This document shows, piece by piece, positions 48,316 through 56,931 of a stretch of DNA of 64,000 nucleotides. Origin of the DNA: Aggregatibacter actinomycetemcomitans (GTDB lineage Bacteria; Pseudomonadota; Gammaproteobacteria; Enterobacterales; Pasteurellaceae). Position 1 is the stretch's first letter, and each line of letters opens with the position of its first letter. The stretch is from contig NZ_NRDF01000008.1 in assembly GCF_003130205.1 (NCBI RefSeq), positions 1 to 64,000 of the forward strand, in the 5' to 3' direction. The position numbers and the translations under genes were made by a program. The notes under the pieces are model-generated. The model was not told the origin of the DNA, searched no databases, and saw nothing but the letters and a program-made list of their open reading frames with translations.

Positions 48316-49485
48316 ATGAATTTACATGAATACCAAAGTAAGCAGGTTTTTGCCGAATATGATTTACCGATATGCCGAGGCATCGCTTGTAAAACCGCAG
48401 ACGAAGCGGCAGAAGCGATCAAACAGCTGAAAGGCGATGTTTGGGTTGCCAAGTGCCAAGTGCATGCGGGTGGGCGCGGAAAAGCCGGTGGCGTGAAGTT
48501 GGTGCGTAATGAAGCGGAAGTGCGCGCTTTTGCGGATAAATGGCTAGGGCAACGTTTGGTGACCTTTCAAACCGACGCCAACGGACAACCGATCAACATT
48601 ATTTATGTGGAAGAAACGGTCAATATTGAACGTGAATTATATTTGGGCGCGGTGATCGACCGTGCTTCACAAAAAGTGGTCTTTATGGCATCTGCCGCTG
48701 GTGGCATGAATATTGAAGAGGTGGCGGCGAAAACCCCGGAATTATTGCATAAAGTGGTGTTGGACCCGCTGGTGGGTGGAATGCCTTATCAAGGGCGCGA
48801 ATTGGCGTTTAAGCTGGGGTTAAAGGGCGATCAAATCAGCCAATTCACCCATATTTTTACCCAACTGGCGAAAATGTTTATAGAGCGGGATCTCTCTCTG
48901 CTTGAAGTCAACCCCCTTGTCGTCACGCAAGAAGGCAAACTTTCCTGTTTGGATGCCAAAATCGTGGTGGACAGCAATGCACTGTATCGCCAGCTTGATT
49001 TAGCCACCATGCACGATATTACCCAAAGCGATGCGCGTGAAGCCTTGGCGGAATTACATCAACTGAATTATGTGGCGCTGGACGGCAATATCGGCTGTAT
49101 GGTTAACGGCGCCGGGCTTGCCATGGGCACGATGGATATTGTGAAACTGCACGGCGGACAACCTGCAAACTTCCTTGATGTAGGTGGCGGCACAACCAAA
49201 GAACGGGTAGCGGAAGCCTTCAAAATCATTCTTTCCGATAAAAATGTCAAAGCCGTATTGGTGAATATTTTCGGTGGCATCGTGCGTTGCGATCTGATCG
49301 CCGAAGGCATTGTGGCGGCGGTGAACCAAGTGGGCGTACATGTGCCGGTAGTGGTGCGCTTGGAAGGCAACAACGCGCCTTTAGGACGGGAAATTTTAGC
49401 CAACAGTGGTTTTAATATTATTGCGGCGAAAACCCTCACGGACGCGGCGGTGGAATCTGTCAAAGCAGCAAACGGTAATCTATAA
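48316..49485 (+). CDS. sucC: Succinyl-CoA synthetase subunit beta
   Basis: ATP-grasp subunit binding nucleotide and succinate; makes succinate and ATP/GTP from succinyl-CoA. 389 residues (E. coli 388). [34 protein letters not shown], and the C-terminal [35 protein letters not shown]. Good ribosome site AGAGGA before ATG 48316. Confidence 0.97.
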   Translation: MNLHEYQSKQVFAEYDLPICRGIACKTADEAAEAIKQLKGDVWVAKCQVHAGGRGKAGGVKLVRNEAEVRAFADKWLGQRLVTFQTDANGQPINIIYVEETVNIERELYLGAVIDRASQKVVFMASAAGGMNIEEVAAKTPELLHKVVLDPLVGGMPYQGRELAFKLGLKGDQISQFTHIFTQLAKMFIERDLSLLEVNPLVVTQEGKLSCLDAKIVVDSNALYRQLDLATMHDITQSDAREALAELHQLNYVALDGNIGCMVNGAGLAMGTMDIVKLHGGQPANFLDVGGGTTKERVAEAFKIILSDKNVKAVLVNIFGGIVRCDLIAEGIVAAVNQVGVHVPVVVRLEGNNAPLGREILANSGFNIIAAKTLTDAAVESVKAANGNL

Positions 49486-49495
49486 GGAGTGAATG

Positions 49496-50368
49496 ATGTC
49501 AATTTTAATCAATAACAATACCAAAGTGATTTGTCAGGGCTTCACCGGCGGACAAGGCACATTCCACTCCCAACAGGCATTGGCTTACGGTACTCAATTA
49601 GTGGGCGGCGTGTCCCCCGGCAAAGGCGGCACAACCCATCTGGGCTTACCGGTGTTCAACACCGTGCGGGATGCCGTGGAAGCAACCGGCGCCACCGCAA
49701 CGGTGATTTATGTGCCTGCACCAGGCTGTAAAGACGCCATTTTAGAAGCCATCGACGCGGGCATTCAGTTTATCGTGTGCATTACCGAAGGGATTCCGAC
49801 ATTAGATATGTTGCTGGTCAAACAGCGTTTAAATCAAACCGGCGTACGTATGATCGGCCCGAACTGCCCGGGTGTGATTACACCGGAAGAATGCAAAATC
49901 GGCATCATGCCGGGCGATATTCACAAGAAAGGCAAAATCGGCATCGTTTCCCGCTCCGGCACGCTCACCTATGAAGCGGTCAAACAAACCACCGACGAAG
50001 GTTTCGGGCAATCCACTTGTGTGGGTATCGGCGGCGATCCGATTCCCGGCTCCAACTTCGTGGATATTCTCAAATTATTCCAAGAGGATCCGCAAACGGA
50101 AGCTATCGTCATGATCGGCGAAATTGGCGGCTCGGCGGAAGAGGAAGCGGCGGCGTTCATTAAACAACACGTCACCAAGCCAGTAGTCAGCTACATCGCC
50201 GGCGTCACCGCCCCGAAAGGTAAACGCATGGGACACGCTGGCGCCATAATCAGCGGCGGCAAAGGCACCGCCGATGAAAAGTTTGCCGCCCTCGAAGCCG
50301 CCGGTGTGAAAACCGTCAGAAGCCTAGCGGACATCGGCGTGGCATTGCAGGACGTGTTGAAGAAATAA
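49496..50368 (+). CDS. sucD: Succinyl-CoA synthetase subunit alpha
   Basis: CoA-binding and phospho-histidine subunit partnering SucC. 290 residues from the second of two adjacent ATGs (49496), which has better spacing from AAGGAG and gives the [18 protein letters not shown] start of relatives. CoA-binding [17 protein letters not shown], and the phosphorylated His in [18 protein letters not shown] near residue 247. It starts 10 bp after sucC and ends in a USS-pair terminator. Confidence 0.97.
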   Translation: MSILINNNTKVICQGFTGGQGTFHSQQALAYGTQLVGGVSPGKGGTTHLGLPVFNTVRDAVEATGATATVIYVPAPGCKDAILEAIDAGIQFIVCITEGIPTLDMLLVKQRLNQTGVRMIGPNCPGVITPEECKIGIMPGDIHKKGKIGIVSRSGTLTYEAVKQTTDEGFGQSTCVGIGGDPIPGSNFVDILKLFQEDPQTEAIVMIGEIGGSAEEEAAAFIKQHVTKPVVSYIAGVTAPKGKRMGHAGAIISGGKGTADEKFAALEAAGVKTVRSLADIGVALQDVLKK

Positions 50369-50384
50369 TTGGCGTTAGTGAGAT

Positions 50385-50432
50385 AAAAAGTGCGGTCGGT
50401 TTGAAAAACGTTTTTTAAATCGACCGCACTTT
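50385..50432 (+). terminator. Inverted USS pair terminator of sucD
   Basis: AAAGTGCGGTCGGTTT and AAATCGACCGCACTTT form a long stem with a loop containing AACGTTTTTT. The base after the last USS core is the first base of the IS remnant at 50432. Confidence 0.8.
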
Positions 50433-50485
50433 GATCTACTCCCCAAAACTTGGACAGATTAACCTGAGTTTGGGGAGATAGATCA
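50432..50485. mobile_element. IS3-family remnant: two terminal repeats fused
   Basis: A 54-bp segment runs from TGATCTACTCCCCAAAACTT to …TTTGGGGAGATAGATCA. Both ends are inverted copies of the IS end seen at 176-200 (which reads TGATCTGCCCCCCAAAAGTT). The transposase genes are gone, so this is an internal deletion product or a tiny MITE-like derivative. Confidence 0.7.
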
Positions 50486-50537
50486 TTTGGATTCCCTTAA
50501 AAGTGCGGCTGTAATTTTCGTTAAATCAAAACAAACT

Positions 50538-52697
50538 TTATGCTACTAACGCAGTTTGTTTTAAGCGGTTTTTCAGTTTGGTATATTCCACTACTACATA
50601 GTGTTCTGCCCAAGCTTGATCCTCAATTTTATCAATACGCACCGCGCTGTATTTGTATTCCGGCGTTCTTGAACCCGGGTTTAAATGTTCGGCGGTGAGT
50701 TCATTGCATTTGCCGATCCACCATTGGTAGGTCATATAACAGGCGCCTTTATTAGTACGGGTGCTCACATTGGCGCGGGAAATCACCTTACCGCGTACAG
50801 ATGAAATCCACACCAAATCATTATTTTTAATGCCTAATGCCTTTGCGTCTTGGTCGTTCATTTGAACGAATCCCGGTTCATCCGCCAAGGCGGCTAATGC
50901 GCGGCAGTTACCTGTCATAGAACGGCAGGAATAGTGTCCCACTTCGCGTACGGTGGATAGTACCAACGGGAATTCTTCGGAAAGATCTTCCATGGGCGGT
51001 TCCCAGTCGCAGGCAAAGAATTCGGCTTTGCCGCCTTTGCGGTCGAAAATTTGTCCTTCATACAAATACTGCGTACCTTGGTCTTCCGGTCCTTCGTCGG
51101 TACAAGGCCATTGAATATAACCCAGTCCCTCCATTTTTTCATAAGTTGCACCTTTATAAATCGGGCAAAGTTCACGCAGTTCGTCCCAAATTTCTTTGGT
51201 GTTGTTATAGTGCATCGGGTAACCCAAGGCTTGCGCCATGAGGCTGATGATTTCCCAGTCGTCCTTGACATCGCCCACCGGTTCAACGGCTTTATAGAAG
51301 CGTTGGAAACCACGGTCGGCGGCACTGTACACGCCTTCATGTTCGGCACAGGAGGTTGCCGGCAAAATCACATCCGCTTCTGCAGCGGTTTGGGTCATGA
51401 AAATATCCTGTACGATGATGAATTCCAAATCCTTGAAGGTTTGTTTCATGGCGTTAATATCCGGTTCGGTTTGTAATGTGTCCTCACCCATGATGTAAAA
51501 CGCTTTGAGTTTGCCTTCTTTCACTGCGTGCGGTACTTCACTTAACGGCACGCCCGGCTTGGTCGGAATGGACGGTACACCCCAGGCTTTGGCAAATTTC
51601 GCGTTAATTTCCGGATCGGCAAAACTTTGATAGCCCGGCAGGGTGTTAAACAATGCACCCATATCGCACGCACCCTGTACGTTGTTTTGACCACGTACCG
51701 GGTTCACACCTACATTCGGTTTACCAAGATTACCCGTCAACATTGCCAAACTTGCCAACGCACGAACGGTTTCCACCCCTTGGCGAAATTGACATACACC
51801 CATGCCCCACAAGATCGTGGCGGTTTCCGCTTTCGCATAAGTGCGGGCGATTTCACGCAACATATCAGGTGCAATGCCGGTGATGTGTTGCGTGGATTCA
51901 GGTGTGTATGCTTTAATGGTTTCATAGAACGCATCAAAGTTTTCGGTGTGTTCATCAATGAATTTTTGATCTTGCAACCCTTCTTCCAAAATCACATTCA
52001 TCATGGCATTTAAGAACGCCACGTTACTACCGTTGGCAAGCGGCGCATAAATATCCGCAATACGGGCAGTTTCGATTTTACGAGGGTCACAAACAATGAT
52101 TTTCGCACCTTTTTCTTTGGCGTGATTAATCCGACGCGCCACGATTGGGTGTGAAGTGGAGGCATTATAGCCGAAGATAAATACACATTTGGTGTCTTCA
52201 ATCTCAACGATTGAATTGGACATTGCGCCGTTACCGACCGATTTGAGCAGACCTGTTACAGAAGGGCCGTGTCATACGCGCGCACAACAGTCAACGTTGT
52301 TATTTCCTAATACCGCACGGGCGAATTTTTGCATAACAAAGTTGACTTCGTTACCCGGACCGCGGGAAGACCCTGTCACCATAATGGATTCGTTACCGTA
52401 TTTTTCACGGATTTCTCTGAGACGGTTAGCGGAGTAGGAAATTGCTTCTTCCCAGCTTACCGGTGTGAATGATTCGCCACGTTTGTAGCGGATCATCGGT
52501 TGAGTCAGGCGAGGAGTCAGGATTTTGGTGTCATGCACGAAATCCCAGCCGTAATATCCTTTTAGACACAACTCCCCTTCGTTGGTCTTGCCGTTTGCAC
52601 CCTCAGCTCCCACAATTTTGTTGTTTTCAACCAAAAGATTGATCTTACAACCTGAGGCACAATACGGACACACAGTAATCACTTTTTTAATTGCCAT
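50538..52697 (-). CDS. fdhF: Formate dehydrogenase H (selenocysteine-containing)
   Basis: Molybdopterin enzyme oxidising formate to CO2 for formate hydrogenlyase. ATG 52697 opens MAIKKVITVCPYCASGCK; Cys10, 13, 17 and 44 hold the [4Fe-4S] cluster. After NNVDCCARV the frame meets TGA (52274-52272, codon 142) and continues HGPSVTGLLKSVGNGAMSNS, exactly where E. coli FdhF has its active-site selenocysteine (U140). The rest matches FdhF to the end, 719 residues in all against 715. It must be read as one gene, not two fragments or a pseudogene. Lies downstream of fic and hyf genes on the same strand. Confidence 0.96.
52232..52274 (-). promoter_or_regulatory. UGA selenocysteine codon and SECIS region of fdhF
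   Basis: Directly 3' of the UGA the coding strand keeps the E. coli SECIS loop bases (CAGGTCTGC) at the same distance and the flanking ATCGGTCGGTAA. The bases that form the apical stem in E. coli are changed (TGTAAC versus GTTGC), so the upper stem looks weaker; SelB recognition in this lineage may tolerate this. Confidence 0.7.
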
Positions 52698-52891
52698 AGT
52701 AATGTCCTTATTTGAGATATAACACGAGATGGATAAATTATTGTTATTGTCCAAAGCCATCATACTCCTAAACACTAGGATAGACCTACAAAAAGCATGG
52801 ATTTATTGATATAGAACAGGTTTTTTGCGAATTTTGGGATTTGATAGTGAAATTATGTCATCACTAAAGATGGGGTAATAACTTTAACCGA

Positions 52892-54025
52892 TTAAATAAA
52901 CTGATATTTTCCTTTTCCTTGTCCTTCTACCTTTTTAATAATGCCGATTTTTAGCATTTTTCCAAGCAGATCGGAGGAAGGCGAGGCAGTAAGCGTTAAA
53001 ATAGCAATAAGGTCAGCACGGGAAAAAATAGAATAGCCGACCGCCAGGTATAATTTTTCAATGTGACTGATGGTTTTATATGAAAGCCCTTTTTGATTTT
53101 TTAAAAAGTCCTTCAAATTTTGAATATCCTGTTTTTCGGGTTGAATGTCCTGTTTTTCGAGTTGAATATCCTGTTTTTGGGGTTGAATATCCTGTTTTTT
53201 AACTAAAACAGGACTATTGATATGTAACAATCGATTACTTAAGAGATGATTTTCATTGAGTAACAAATTTCTAAGAAATAACACGATGTACTCTGTCGTT
53301 TCATGTATGTCCTGCGCCAAGTTATTATAATTGGCTCGAACTAACGCATTTCTGAAATACCATGAATGTTCGGCAAAAATATCATTTGTGACATCAAACC
53401 CTAAAGTTTTAAGGTATTTAATAAAAAAGACAGCTGTTGTTCTTGTATTTCCTTCTTTAAATACATGGATTTGCCATAACCTAGCGATAAAAATCGCCAA
53501 ATGTTCAATAACTTCATTCAGTAAGAGATTTTTATAACTGAAATTTCTCTCTTGAGCTAAATCATATTCCAACGTAGCCTTCAATTCCGAAGCACTGCCA
53601 TAAGACACCGTAGCGCCTTCTAAAACCCACTCTTTTTTAGTGATGTTGTATGTACGAATCTGACCGGCATGAGAATAAATGCCATTAAAAAGATATTTAT
53701 GAATAGATAAATATTGAGTGGTATTGAAGGAAAACGCCGGTTCAGACAATAACTTCGCAATACGCACCGAAACTTTATCCGCTTCTTCAGTACGCTCATC
53801 ATTCTCCGAATGCGGCTTTTCTTCATAATATCGACCAATCCACCGCTCTGCCGTATCAAGGGAAATTTCCCCTTCAATATTTTTAATTGCCGTATCAATT
53901 AAATAGCGGGAAGGTTTTAACCCATCCACATCCTGCAAACCAATTGCCGTTTTCCACGCATAACCTTTCTCTTTTTTATCGGCTTCAACGTGTCGGATAT
54001 ATTCGGCAAAGGGATCTTTTGTCAT
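52892..54025 (-). CDS. Fic family protein with QDIQ repeat linker and winged-helix C-terminus
   Basis: 377 residues. The Fic core spans about 95-255 with active-site motif HVFKEGNTRT at 187-196 (consensus HxFxx-G-N-x-R), which usually transfers AMP from ATP to a target hydroxyl. An N-terminal helix carries NIEGEI (49-54), resembling the inhibitory helix of class II Fic proteins though without the usual Ser/Thr at the right place. Residues 276-304 are four heptad copies of KQDIQ(P/L)(E/Q), encoded by 21-bp DNA repeats. Residues about 315-377 look like a winged helix. Start follows AAGGACAACCC. It sits alone between fdhF and hycI; no antitoxin-like gene is next to it. Target unknown. Confidence 0.85.
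   Translation of the reverse strand: MTKDPFAEYIRHVEADKKEKGYAWKTAIGLQDVDGLKPSRYLIDTAIKNIEGEISLDTAERWIGRYYEEKPHSENDERTEEADKVSVRIAKLLSEPAFSFNTTQYLSIHKYLFNGIYSHAGQIRTYNITKKEWVLEGATVSYGSASELKATLEYDLAQERNFSYKNLLLNEVIEHLAIFIARLWQIHVFKEGNTRTTAVFFIKYLKTLGFDVTNDIFAEHSWYFRNALVRANYNNLAQDIHETTEYIVLFLRNLLLNENHLLSNRLLHINSPVLVKKQDIQPQKQDIQLEKQDIQPEKQDIQNLKDFLKNQKGLSYKTISHIEKLYLAVGYSIFSRADLIAILTLTASPSSDLLGKMLKIGIIKKVEGQGKGKYQFI
53121..53204 (-). repeat. 21-bp tandem repeat, four units, inside the Fic gene
   Basis: Four consecutive 21-bp units (plus-strand form TGAATATCCTGTTTTTCGGGT with 1-5 changes) at 53121, 53142, 53163 and 53184. Being a multiple of three, gain or loss of units changes linker length without breaking the frame. 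Confidence 0.85.
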
Positions 54026-54212
54026 GGGTTGTCCTTGTTAGGTAGAAAAGTGCGGTCGTTTTTTCTTACGTTTTTTTATAGCGCATGAACGTGTGCGGGT
54101 GAAATTCTAGCTTGAGTAAGAGGATTCTACAATCTGAAATTGTATTGTTTGATTTTCATAAACCGTGAACATATTACATCGAAAAAATATAAGAAAAACC
54201 CACCGCACTTCC

Positions 54213-54674
54213 CTACAACACCAGAATCTCCGCAAGCACCCGTCCGTCTTTCAAAAAATCATACATAAACTGCACGGATTCTTTTACCGCGTCGGTCATG
54301 GGGAAACCGAAAGAAACCAGATCCGGTTGAATGCCCACAAAGACGATTTTTTTAATGTCTTGTTCCAACTGTTCGATTAAAAAGTTAAGGGGCATATTAT
54401 GCGTGCTCATGAAGAACATTTCGGCGATGGCTTCTTTTTCGATAATGCGGATTTTGCCGGGCGCCAGCTCCATATCGGCGGCATCGAAAATCAGCAGAAG
54501 CTCGGGTTTAAGTTGCCGTACGATGTGGGTGACATTTTCCGGGGCGGATCCGCCGTCAAGTGCGGTCCAATTTTCCAACGGATTTTCAGTTAACAGCCGA
54601 TACAGGTACGGACCGGCGCCGTCATCGCCCATCATACTGTTGCCGACGGTGAGAATGATATTGTTACTCGTCAC
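54213..54674 (-). CDS. hycI: Hydrogenase maturation endopeptidase HycI
   Basis: Nickel-dependent protease that removes the C-terminal tail of the hydrogenase large subunit after Ni insertion. 153 residues (E. coli 156) with LTVGNSMMGDDGAGPYL at the N-terminus (metal-binding Asp), LLIFDAADME and STHNMPLNFLIEQL (His). Its start overlaps the hyfJ/hycH stop by 11 bp, so it is coupled to it. Confidence 0.92.
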   Translation of the reverse strand: MTSNNIILTVGNSMMGDDGAGPYLYRLLTENPLENWTALDGGSAPENVTHIVRQLKPELLLIFDAADMELAPGKIRIIEKEAIAEMFFMSTHNMPLNFLIEQLEQDIKKIVFVGIQPDLVSFGFPMTDAVKESVQFMYDFLKDGRVLAEILVL

Positions 54675-55071
54675 GACGTTTCACCATGATATACATCACC
54701 GGCTCGCGCTGAATGGAAGCCAAGGTGTCCATTAAAATTTCGGTCCATTGTTGATGTTGCGGGGTGAAATGAGCTTTATTTTCGTCCAGCGCCTTCGCCA
54801 ATAAATTCACATGACCGGAATCAATCACGATTTCGCCGAATTTCATTAACCCTGCAAATTTACGCTTTGCCTCCCCTTCCGGGAACGCGGCGACAAATTG
54901 TTGATAATCCTCATAGTCGCAAATCAGTAATTTTTTGAAGCAATCAATCACACCCACATGGTGACCGATTGCCAAGGAGTAATACATTACTTGCTGCGCC
55001 TGTTCCGGCACTTGTTCATCGTTTTCTACGAAACGCTCATTTAATAGATAGAAAAAGACTTTGGTTGTCAT
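54664..55071 (-). CDS. hyfJ: Formate hydrogenlyase maturation protein, HycH/HyfJ family
   Basis: 135 residues, close in length to E. coli HycH (136) and HyfJ (137). In E. coli HycH helps assemble the large subunit. Recognised from LNERFVENDEQVPEQAQQVMYYSLAIGHHVGVIDCFK and its place between hyfI and hycI. Separated from hyfI by 426 bp filled with repeats, whereas all other gaps in the block are below 20 bp. Confidence 0.88.
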   Translation of the reverse strand: MTTKVFFYLLNERFVENDEQVPEQAQQVMYYSLAIGHHVGVIDCFKKLLICDYEDYQQFVAAFPEGEAKRKFAGLMKFGEIVIDSGHVNLLAKALDENKAHFTPQHQQWTEILMDTLASIQREPVMYIMVKRRDE

Positions 55072-55123
55072 GATATGTCCTTATAACGACGGAGGATGAT
55101 AATCTTAGTGCCGGTTTACACTG

Positions 55124-55481
55124 ATGGCGCGCGTCGGGAGACTACAGCTGTTCGAAATATTATAATTCATTGATATTTTTAAATATCTTGCCTTCCTCCG
55201 TTTACGGGGGACAAAACGCAATGCGTTTTGAGCGTTGGCGCTGCCAACGACCCCAACGGGGTGAGCAAGTGAGTTTCCGAGCTTGCGAATAACGTGCCCG
55301 AAGGGCGGAAGGGGGGATTTATCTTGATGTTTTTCACAGGATTATGCTTAAAAATTGTGATTTCGCCCCCCTCAGGGCTTCGCCCAGCTCCCCCCCCGTA
55401 AACGGGGGGAGCCAAGTTTTTTTCTCTTTATATAAATAGTTACAATGTTTAAAACAACTGTGGTCGGGAGACGCGCGCTAT
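55124..55481. repeat. Imperfect 29-bp inverted repeats bounding the hyfI-hyfJ gap
   Basis: Arms at 55124-55152 and 55453-55481 match at about 22 of 29 bases when one is reverse-complemented (common core GCGCGCGTC, GAC, ACAG, TGTT). The central 4 bases (GGGA) are in direct rather than inverted orientation, so GTCGGGAGAC also appears as a 10-bp direct repeat. They enclose A+T-rich DNA and the palindromic repeat copy 2. Confidence 0.65.
55187..55417. repeat. G+C-rich palindromic repeat, copy 2 (expanded)
   Basis: Same arms as copy 1 at 2751 (GTTTACGGGGGA; GTGCCCGAAGGGCGGAAG; CAGCTCCCCCCCCGTAAACG), but the left arm is split by about 84 bp made of short palindromes (AAAACGCAATGCGTTTT, CGTTGGCGCTGCCAACG, ACCCCAACGGGGT) and the spacer is longer. 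No coding frame. It lies in the formate hydrogenlyase transcript. Confidence 0.8.
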
Positions 55482-55497
55482 CGTTTTAGCCAATAAA

Positions 55498-56274
55498 TCA
55501 ACCGGAAAACGGCATACTGATGGCGTGCAGGCGGTTGACGATTTCGCTCAGGCGAGGATCCGCTTCCCGTTCCAAGTATTCCCCTAAACGCACGCCGAAC
55601 GGCACTCTGTCGTCTTCCGACATCATCGCCATAAATTGATTGGCGATGTTGCCGCCTTGGCGGTAACCGGCGAGACGGCGCGCCTCCCGCTCTAAACTGA
55701 TACGCAAATCCAACGGAATGCCCGGGAAGCGTAATTTGGCGTCGGCATTCGGGTCGGCTTTTTCCTGTTTGCCTTTCAGTTTTTGATCGAGCAACCCTAA
55801 CGCTATGGCGAAACCGTAAATGGTCGCCGCCGGGGTCGGCGGGCAGCCCGGGATATACACATCAATCGGCACGATTTGATCGCTGCCGCCCCAGACGCAA
55901 TACAAATCATGGAAAATCCCGCCGCCACAGCCGCAAGCGCCGTAAGAAATACAGATTTTCGGATCGGGCGCCGCCTGGTAGGCACGCATTGCCGGCGTAC
56001 GCATAGCACGGGTTACTGCGCCGGTGAACAACAGAATATCCGCATGACGGGGCGATGCCACCACTTTAATACCGAAACGCTCCGCGTCGAAGGTCGGCGT
56101 GATGGTGCTGAAAATTTCGATTTCGCAACCGTTGCAACCGCCGCAGTCCACACGATAGACATACGCCGAACGTTGAATATTCTTCAACAGGGTTTGTTTC
56201 ATTTTGGCGATATTTTCATCTATGCTGAATGGCGTTGAAATACCATTGACCGGCATTGGAATTTGTGTGTTCAT
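55498..56274 (-). CDS. hyfI: Hydrogenase-4 small subunit HyfI (NuoB-like)
   Basis: [4Fe-4S] small subunit carrying electrons to the NiFe site. 258 residues from ATG 56274, which overlaps the hyfH TGA (ATGA); 56 more upstream codons are open but lie within hyfH. CGGCNGCE at 44-51, [15 protein letters not shown] and [15 protein letters not shown] supply the four cluster cysteines. E. coli HyfI has 252 residues. Closest in context to HyfI rather than HycG. Confidence 0.93.
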   Translation of the reverse strand: MNTQIPMPVNGISTPFSIDENIAKMKQTLLKNIQRSAYVYRVDCGGCNGCEIEIFSTITPTFDAERFGIKVVASPRHADILLFTGAVTRAMRTPAMRAYQAAPDPKICISYGACGCGGGIFHDLYCVWGGSDQIVPIDVYIPGCPPTPAATIYGFAIALGLLDQKLKGKQEKADPNADAKLRFPGIPLDLRISLEREARRLAGYRQGGNIANQFMAMMSEDDRVPFGVRLGEYLEREADPRLSEIVNRLHAISMPFSG

Positions 56275-56918
56275 CGTCTTTCGCCTCCTGCTAAAACTCT
56301 TGAATTTTGCACCGCACTTTCTTCCCGTTGCTCGATCATTTGTTTGAAATTCAGGCGCACTGGTTCTTTGAAGTCGATGAGTTTCAGCCGCATATTGGAT
56401 TCCATGTTTGCAGTTTTTTCCAAACTGCCTTGCCGTTTGCACACCGGGCAGGTATGCAATACCGCCAGTTTTTGTTTGACCAAATTCGGGTCATCCAAAG
56501 TTTGTTTGAATAAATCAATGGTGTAATTCAGCTCTTTATAGGAAATGAACGGTTGACCGCATTCCTGACAGGCAACGGTCGCAAAGGTGGTTTCTTGATA
56601 AAGATCCTGTTTGTTGGTCACCGATAATTCAAAATCCTGCGTTAAACGAATGGCTTTGGTCGGACACACTTCTTCACAACGACCGCAGAAAATACAGCGC
56701 CCTAAGAATAAGGACCAAGTGCGATCGCCGGTCACCGGGTCGGTACGCATGGTTAAGGCGTTCGCCGGACACGCCATGGTACAGGCGGCACATACAATAC
56801 ATTGATCGGAATTGAGTTCCGGTTTGCCTCTGAAATCATCATCCACTTCATAAGGTTTGAACGGGTATTTGGTGGTAACGTCACCGGCTTTAAATACGGT
56901 TTTAAGTAACTTAAACAT
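56271..56918 (-). CDS. hyfH: Hydrogenase-4 iron-sulfur subunit HyfH
   Basis: NuoI-like electron carrier with two [4Fe-4S] motifs, [12 protein letters not shown] (40-51) and [12 protein letters not shown] (75-86). A C-terminal part adds CQECGQPF and CPVCKR, a likely extra metal site. 215 residues, longer than E. coli HyfH/HycF (about 180). Lies 13 bp after hyfG; stop overlaps the hyfI start. Confidence 0.92.
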   Translation of the reverse strand: MFKLLKTVFKAGDVTTKYPFKPYEVDDDFRGKPELNSDQCIVCAACTMACPANALTMRTDPVTGDRTWSLFLGRCIFCGRCEEVCPTKAIRLTQDFELSVTNKQDLYQETTFATVACQECGQPFISYKELNYTIDLFKQTLDDPNLVKQKLAVLHTCPVCKRQGSLEKTANMESNMRLKLIDFKEPVRLNFKQMIEQREESAVQNSRVLAGGERR

Positions 56919-56931
56919 GCTTCCGCCTCCC

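Noticed and set aside
50538-52775. fdhF as two separate genes or a pseudogene split by a stop
   Set aside because: The stop is TGA at the exact selenocysteine position, and sequence on both sides is continuous FdhF in one frame.
53121-53204. 21-bp direct repeats as a CRISPR-like array
   Set aside because: Units are adjacent without spacers and code in frame for the Fic protein linker.
56275-56442. 56-codon N-terminal extension of hyfI
   Set aside because: It lies inside hyfH in another frame; the ATGA overlap start at 56274 fits the family.
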